Source: Acidobacteriota bacterium
Lineage (GTDB): Bacteria > Acidobacteriota > Vicinamibacteria > Vicinamibacterales > CAVVIG01
Length of the DNA stretch: 10,120 nt
Direction: 5' to 3'
Assembly (NCBI GenBank): GCA_003223775.1
Contig: QHWK01000117.1
Coordinates: forward strand, 1-10,120
In this document: positions 5,610 to 10,120 of the stretch, piece after piece
Layout of the letters: each line of letters starts with the position of its first letter
Position numbering within the stretch: position 1 is the first letter of the stretch
Made by a program: the position numbers and the translations under genes
The notes under the pieces: generated by a model
The model's input: the letters and a program-made list of their open reading frames with translations, nothing else
What the model was told of the DNA's origin: nothing
The model's database searches: none

Positions 5610-8255
5610 ATGCGCCAGATACTCTTGAACAGCGGCGGCGCCGTGATCGCGCGCGTGCCGCGTCCCGTCATCGACGCCGGATCGGTCCTGGTCCGCGTTC
5701 GGTATTCGCTCATCAGCGTCGGCACCGAGATCGCGCCGCTGCGGTCGGCGGCCGTGTCCGCGCCCGACACCTCGTCGATCGAGCGCGGCATCGAGTACGC
5801 CGGGCTCGCGCGGCACTACCTCCGCGCGTCGCTCCGCGATCCGGGGAAGGCGATGGATCGCATCGCGAAGATCGCGCGGCGCCGCTTCGCGCGGCTGCGG
5901 CCGGCGCCGTCTGTCGCGCCGTCGGTCGCCGTCGGCGGCCTCTCGTGGACGAAGGCGAGCTCCGACGCCGCGCTGACGATTGACGGCGGCACCATCACCC
6001 TCGTCACCGACGGCACACCCGCCGGATATCAAATCGTCTCGCAGCCGATTCCGGTGCCGGCCAATCACGTGCCGATCGTGCGCGTCGAGGGGCGCGTGGA
6101 CGAAGGGACGATCGCGATCGGGCTGCTGAACGAAGGCGGAGCCAGCTGGATCGGCACGCGCACGTACGAGGCGGGCCCCTTCGAAGACACGCTGATTTTC
6201 GATCCGAAAGGCTCGCGCGAAGTCACCGTCGTTGTCACCACCGCTGGCGCGCCGCGGCGCTCGCGCGTCGCGCTGTCGAGCGTCGGCGTCGGCACGGCGC
6301 CCAACAGCATCGGCGGCCTGCCGGTCAGCGAGCTCGACGCGCAGGGCTGGGCGGTCGGGTACTCGGCCGCCGGAGAAGTCGTCGGCGTAGGCGGCGGCGT
6401 GTCCGATCTCGCGGTGGGCGATCTCGTCGCGTGCGCCGGCGCCGGGCAGGCCAACCACGCGGATTACGTCGCCGTGAAGCGCAACCTGGTGTGTCGGATT
6501 CCAACCGGATGTCCCGCGAGTCTCGCGGCGTCCGCGACGGTCGGCGCGATCGCGATGCAGGGCGTCCGCCGGGCCGCGCCGCAGCTGGGCGAGCGCGTCG
6601 CGGTCCTCGGTCTCGGCCTGATCGGTCAAATCACCGCGCAGCTCTTGCGGGCGGCCGGCTGCGACGTGGTCGGTCTCGACCTCGATCCCACGCGCGTCGA
6701 GCGCGCGCGCAGCCTAGGGATGGAGTGGGGCGCAACCGACGCCGACGCGTTCAAGTCGCTGGTGCGTGACGTGACGGCAGGTCGCGGCGCCGACCGGACT
6801 CTGATCACTGCCGCCACGAAGTCGAGCGCCGTCGTGAACCTCGCGATGGACGTGACGCGCGCGAAAGGCACGGTCGTCATCGTCGGCGACGTCGGGCTGA
6901 AAGTGGAGCGCGAGGTCTTCTACCGCAAGGAAATCGATCTGCTGATGAGCACGTCGTATGGGCCCGGCCGGTACGACGCCTCGTACGAGGTCGAGGGGCG
7001 CGACTACCCGTTTGCGTACGTCCGCTGGACGCTCAACCGGAACTTGCAGTCGTACCTCGATCTGATCGCGCGGGGCCGCCTCGACGTGCAGGCGCTCGTC
7101 GATCGCGTCATCTCCATCGATGAAGCGCCGGCGGCGTATCGCGAGCTGGCGGCCGCGGATGGTCCGCTGCCGCTGGGCGTGGTGATTCGCTACCCGGACG
7201 ACTCGCGCGATCTCCCGGAGCCGGCTGACTCGACGCGTGTCGTGGTGCGCGGCCATCGCGAGACGCCCGCCGGACCGCTGAAGTACGCGCTGGTCGGCGC
7301 CAGCGCGTTTGGCACGTCGATGCTGGTGCCGCAGATGAAGAAGCGGCGCGATCGGTTCTTCCTCAGGGCCGTCGTCTCGCGAAACGCCGCGCACGCCGGC
7401 AACTTCGCGCGCGACAACCAGGTCGAGATCCTCACCTCCGATTTCGATCAGGTGCTTCGCGATCCGGGCATCGATCTCGTCGTCATCGCGACGCGGCATC
7501 ACGAGCACGCCGATCAGGCCGTCCGGGCGCTCGAGGCGGGCAAGCACGTGTTCGTCGAGAAGCCGCTCGCGATCACGTGGAGCGAAGCCGAGCGCGTGGC
7601 GTCGGCGGTCGCGCGGCTCGACGCGGCGCCGCTGCTGATGGTCGGATTCAACCGGCGGTTCTCGCCGGCGCTCGCGAGGGTCAAAGAGCTCGTCAGCGCG
7701 CGGCGGGCGCCGCTGGTCGTCGGGTACCGGCTGAACGCCGGCTATCTGCCGCTCGATCACTGGGTGCACGGTCCGCACGGCGGCGGCCGCAATATCGGCG
7801 AAGCCTGCCACATGTACGACGTGTTCCGGTTCCTCACGGGAGCGCCGGCGCGATCGATCGAGGCGCAATCGATCGATCCGCGCGGCGTCCCGTATCAGCG
7901 GAACGAAAACTTCAGCGCGACGATCGCGTACGACGATGGCAGTCTGGCGCACCTGCTGTACACGTCGCTCGGCCCGAAGAGCGGTCTCGGCAAAGAGCGT
8001 ATCGAGGTGTTCTGCGACGGCGAAACCTACGTCGTGGAGGATTTCAAGCAGCTGACCAAGGCGAGCGACGGATCGGTGCTGTGGCAGAGCAGCGAAATCG
8101 ACAAGGGGCACTTCGAGGAGTTGAGCCGGTTCGGCGACGCGATCGCGAACGGAACGGCCAGCCCGATCGCGGTCGACGAGCTGCTCGAGACAACCGCCGT
8201 CGCGTTGCACGTCGAAGATCTGCTGTTCGGGCGGTCCGGCGGAGACGAAGCGTGA
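5610..8255 (+). CDS. Bi-domain oxidoreductase: zinc-type dehydrogenase fused to Gfo/Idh/MocA domain
   Basis: The 881-residue protein joins two NAD(P)-dependent folds. Residues 1-100 and about 245-530 form a medium-chain (zinc-type alcohol) dehydrogenase. RYSLISVGTEI (31-41) occupies the region where classical enzymes carry catalytic zinc ligands, but no Cys or GHE motif is present, so catalytic zinc is doubtful. GLGLIG (334-339) is the nucleotide-binding loop, and SYGPGRYDASYEVEGRDYPF (449-468) is typical of these fusions. Residues about 557-875 form the Gfo/Idh/MocA part: ALVGASAFG (560-568) begins its Rossmann fold, EKPLA (650-654) is the signature with the likely catalytic Lys 651, and GGGRNIGEACHMYD (724-737) carries a conserved histidine. 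The usual fusion is, from memory, about 700 residues. Here an extra beta-rich segment (about 107-232) interrupts the GroES-like region. Such fusions sit beside heparinase-like genes in surface-polysaccharide clusters and probably oxidise or reduce a sugar or uronate intermediate; the substrate is unknown. No clear ribosome site precedes the ATG. Confidence 0.88.
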   Translation: MRQILLNSGGAVIARVPRPVIDAGSVLVRVRYSLISVGTEIAPLRSAAVSAPDTSSIERGIEYAGLARHYLRASLRDPGKAMDRIAKIARRRFARLRPAPSVAPSVAVGGLSWTKASSDAALTIDGGTITLVTDGTPAGYQIVSQPIPVPANHVPIVRVEGRVDEGTIAIGLLNEGGASWIGTRTYEAGPFEDTLIFDPKGSREVTVVVTTAGAPRRSRVALSSVGVGTAPNSIGGLPVSELDAQGWAVGYSAAGEVVGVGGGVSDLAVGDLVACAGAGQANHADYVAVKRNLVCRIPTGCPASLAASATVGAIAMQGVRRAAPQLGERVAVLGLGLIGQITAQLLRAAGCDVVGLDLDPTRVERARSLGMEWGATDADAFKSLVRDVTAGRGADRTLITAATKSSAVVNLAMDVTRAKGTVVIVGDVGLKVEREVFYRKEIDLLMSTSYGPGRYDASYEVEGRDYPFAYVRWTLNRNLQSYLDLIARGRLDVQALVDRVISIDEAPAAYRELAAADGPLPLGVVIRYPDDSRDLPEPADSTRVVVRGHRETPAGPLKYALVGASAFGTSMLVPQMKKRRDRFFLRAVVSRNAAHAGNFARDNQVEILTSDFDQVLRDPGIDLVVIATRHHEHADQAVRALEAGKHVFVEKPLAITWSEAERVASAVARLDAAPLLMVGFNRRFSPALARVKELVSARRAPLVVGYRLNAGYLPLDHWVHGPHGGGRNIGEACHMYDVFRFLTGAPARSIEAQSIDPRGVPYQRNENFSATIAYDDGSLAHLLYTSLGPKSGLGKERIEVFCDGETYVVEDFKQLTKASDGSVLWQSSEIDKGHFEELSRFGDAIANGTASPIAVDELLETTAVALHVEDLLFGRSGGDEA

Positions 8256-8257
8256 TG
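8241..8257 (+). promoter_or_regulatory. Ribosome binding site and one-base stop/start overlap (TGATG)
   Basis: GGAG at 8241-8244 lies ten bases before the ATG at 8255, which shares its A with the TGA stop of the oxidoreductase (8253-8255). This supports translational coupling and fixes the glycosyltransferase start. An in-frame GTG at 8252 is the only close alternative. Confidence 0.6.
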
Positions 8258-10120
8258 CGGGTGGTGTACGCGAGCGGCGGCGGACACGGCGCGCTCGAGG
8301 AGGAGCGCCTCGACGATACGTCGGACCGGCACGTCGTCGCGCTGCCGCCGCCGCCTCTGGAGCCCGGCGATCCGGTGGACGCGATGGCGCGCGATGCCGA
8401 TCTCGGCCTCGTCGTGGCGTTGGGCGGCGGGTGCCCGACTCGATCGGAGCTCCGCCTGTTGAAGCGCGGTCTGGCGATGGGGCGGCGGGTCTGGCTGCAC
8501 TGGCCGGAAGAGGGCGCCGTCGAAGTGGCCACGCCGGAGCGGCTCGAGAGCCACTGGCGTCACTGGCTGGTGATCAATCTGTACCAGCAGATTGTCGAGC
8601 GCGTCCTGGCGCTGATTCGCGTGCCGATGCGGCTCAGCGTCGGTCTGCGCGGTGTTCCGGCGCGCGAGATCCCGGCCTGGTTCGCGCGCGGGGCGATGCA
8701 GATGATTCGCATGGCTGCACCCGGTCGGGCACCCGGACCGGAACCGGGCGCGCCGCAAACACTGGAACGTCAGAGCGCACCGCCTGCGATGGTGCGGCAC
8801 GCGCAGCGCCTGGCGGCGCTGCGCAAGGCGCGTCTCGCCGCCAAGCCGGTGCCGTTTCCCTCGTTCGACCCGCGTCCCGATGCGCACAATCGCATCCCCG
8901 GCTGCGGCGTCTATCTGCGCACCGATTTCTGGGCGCCGATCGTGTCGGGCGGCAGCTACGGGCACACCTGCTACGTCGCGAAGGAGCTCGCGGCGGTTAC
9001 CGAGTCGTTCGTCTGCTTCATGGCGCACCGCTTCAAGCTGATCGACGACTACGGCATCGAGCAGGTCGTGATGCCGATCGCGAGCACGGCCAACAACGAA
9101 GACGCGATCGCGTCGGCGAGCGCGCACTACCTGGCGTACCTGCGGCCGCACCTGGAGCGGCTGAAGCCGGCGTACATCTACGAGCGCCTGTGCCTGGGCA
9201 ACTCGGTCGCGGCGCAGCTCAGCCGCGAGCTCCGCATCCCGTACATCGTCGAGTACAACGGATCCGAGATCTCGATGCGGCGCAGCTTCGAGAACGCCGG
9301 ATACGTGTACGAAGCGGAGTACCTGGAAACGGAAGCGCTCGCCTTCGAGCAGGCCACGTTGATCAGCGTCGTGTCGGCCGAGATTCGCAAGACGCTCGTG
9401 CAGCGGGGCGTCGATCCAGCCAAGATCCTCGTCAATCCCAATGGCGTGGATCTCGACGCGTACGCGCCGGCGCCGCCCGACGAGCGCGAGGCCATTCGAT
9501 CGGAGCTCGGATTCGGCCCATCGGATCGGGTGATCGGCTTCACCGGCACATTCGGCGGCTGGCACGGCATCGACGTTCTGAGCGAGGCGATTCCGAAGAT
9601 CTGCAAGGACGATCCGCGCGCGAAGTTCCTGCTGATCGGCGACGGCGTTTTCAAGCATCTCGTCGAGAACGCCGTCACCTCCTTCGGCCTGTCCAAGCGC
9701 GTCGTCGACGCGGGGCGCGTGCCGCAAGTGGAGGGCGCGCGGCTGCTGCGTGCATGCGATATCTATGTCTCGCCCCACAGCGCCCACATGGTCGACAGCA
9801 AGTTCTTCGGGTCGCCGACCAAGGTCTTCGAGTACATGAGCCTGGGCGGGGGCATCGTCGCGAGCGATCTCGAGCAGATCGGACAAGTCCTGTCGCCGTC
9901 GCTGACGCCCGCCGACGCGCACCGCGGGGCCGCGGTCGGCGAAGAGCGCGCGGTGCTCTGCGCGCCGGGCCATGTCGGCGAGTTCGTCCAGGCCGTGACC
10001 GCGCTCGTTCAGCACCCGGACATGGCGCAGGCCCTCGGACGGAATGCCCGGCAGGCGGCCGCCGCCCACTATTCGTGGACGCGCCACGTCGCCAATCTCT
10101 GGGCGTGTCTCGCCGGCGAC
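8255..10120 (+). CDS. GT4-like glycosyltransferase with long N-terminal extension, 3'-truncated by window edge
   Basis: The frame is open for 622 codons to the last base of the window with no stop, so the gene continues or ends just beyond. Residues about 217-620 are a GT-B glycosyltransferase resembling family 4. The N-terminal half has an acceptor-side glycine loop (VSGGSYGHTCYVAKEL, 230-245) and IPYIVEYNGSEISM (328-341). The C-terminal half has ILVNPNGVDLDAY (391-403), GFTGTFGGWHGIDVL (428-442) and KFLLIGDGVF (457-466). SPTKVFEYMSL (520-530) and SDLEQIGQVL (537-546) contain the E-x7-E type motif that contacts the nucleotide sugar. NHYSW-like AAHYSWTRHV (603-612) is a common C-terminal ending, so little is missing. 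Residues 1-200 are an extra segment without a recognised fold, including GGGCPTRSELRLLKRG (57-72) and a Pro-rich linker (156-180). There is no signal peptide or clear membrane helix, so a cytoplasmic enzyme is likely. Donor and acceptor are unknown. Overlap with the oxidoreductase implies co-translation. Confidence 0.88.
   Translation, partial: MRVVYASGGGHGALEEERLDDTSDRHVVALPPPPLEPGDPVDAMARDADLGLVVALGGGCPTRSELRLLKRGLAMGRRVWLHWPEEGAVEVATPERLESHWRHWLVINLYQQIVERVLALIRVPMRLSVGLRGVPAREIPAWFARGAMQMIRMAAPGRAPGPEPGAPQTLERQSAPPAMVRHAQRLAALRKARLAAKPVPFPSFDPRPDAHNRIPGCGVYLRTDFWAPIVSGGSYGHTCYVAKELAAVTESFVCFMAHRFKLIDDYGIEQVVMPIASTANNEDAIASASAHYLAYLRPHLERLKPAYIYERLCLGNSVAAQLSRELRIPYIVEYNGSEISMRRSFENAGYVYEAEYLETEALAFEQATLISVVSAEIRKTLVQRGVDPAKILVNPNGVDLDAYAPAPPDEREAIRSELGFGPSDRVIGFTGTFGGWHGIDVLSEAIPKICKDDPRAKFLLIGDGVFKHLVENAVTSFGLSKRVVDAGRVPQVEGARLLRACDIYVSPHSAHMVDSKFFGSPTKVFEYMSLGGGIVASDLEQIGQVLSPSLTPADAHRGAAVGEERAVLCAPGHVGEFVQAVTALVQHPDMAQALGRNARQAAAAHYSWTRHVANLWACLAGD

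Noticed and set aside
6714..8210. Minus-strand open frame opposite the oxidoreductase
   Set aside because: The + strand reads through two well-conserved domains here. The minus frame is antisense low-complexity sequence.
8027..10087. Long minus-strand open frame (686 codons) opposite the glycosyltransferase
   Set aside because: The + strand frame 8255-10120 has clear glycosyltransferase motifs throughout. The minus frame has only repetitive Arg/Asp/Ala/Val/Leu-rich sequence, typical of an antisense shadow.
1..10120. CRISPR array, prophage, toxin-antitoxin or defence system, transposase, tRNA or rRNA
   Set aside because: I found no regularly spaced direct repeats, no phage or transposase motifs, and no RNA gene landmarks. 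The gene content is explained by surface-polysaccharide metabolism.

Overview
The window is GC-rich (about two thirds G+C by eye), and every credible gene lies on the + strand. It looks like part of an exopolysaccharide or O-antigen type biosynthesis cluster from an environmental bacterium. The high GC, the long multidomain polysaccharide genes and the AT-rich palindromic spacer would fit an uncultured soil lineage such as Acidobacteriota (Vicinamibacteria-like). That placement is a guess from style, not from any marker gene.

Layout. Positions 2-1348 hold the 3' part of a multi-pass membrane protein that starts upstream of the window. Positions 1361-3150 hold a tandem paralogue of it, which is broken. 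Its body reads cleanly to about 2707. Then 89 bp (2708-2796) are an exact reverse-complement copy of a piece of the downstream heparinase-like gene (3914-4002). The true C-terminus resumes at 2797 in another frame and runs to 3150. A possible 55-residue small protein (3155-3322) follows, overlapping by 4 bases a heparinase II/III-like polysaccharide lyase gene (3319-5388). A 221-bp spacer (5389-5609) carries a nested palindromic, MITE/REP-like element. After it come a bi-domain oxidoreductase (5610-8255; zinc-type dehydrogenase fold plus Gfo/Idh/MocA fold, with an unusual inserted beta-rich segment) and a family-4-like glycosyltransferase with a long N-terminal extension (8255 to beyond the window end). 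The last two genes overlap by one base (TGATG).

How the genes may work together (inference). The glycosyltransferase would add sugars to a lipid-linked or nascent polysaccharide, the oxidoreductase would make or modify a nucleotide-sugar or uronate precursor, and the heparinase-like lyase would trim or recycle a uronic-acid-containing polymer. The two membrane proteins have an unknown role, perhaps envelope glycan transfer. The tight spacing within 1361-5388 and within 5610-10120 suggests two transcription units separated by the palindromic spacer.

I see no CRISPR array, phage, toxin-antitoxin, transposase, tRNA or rRNA. The most unusual points are the 89-bp inverted templated insertion that breaks the second membrane gene, the palindromic spacer, and the domain insertion inside the dehydrogenase half of the oxidoreductase.
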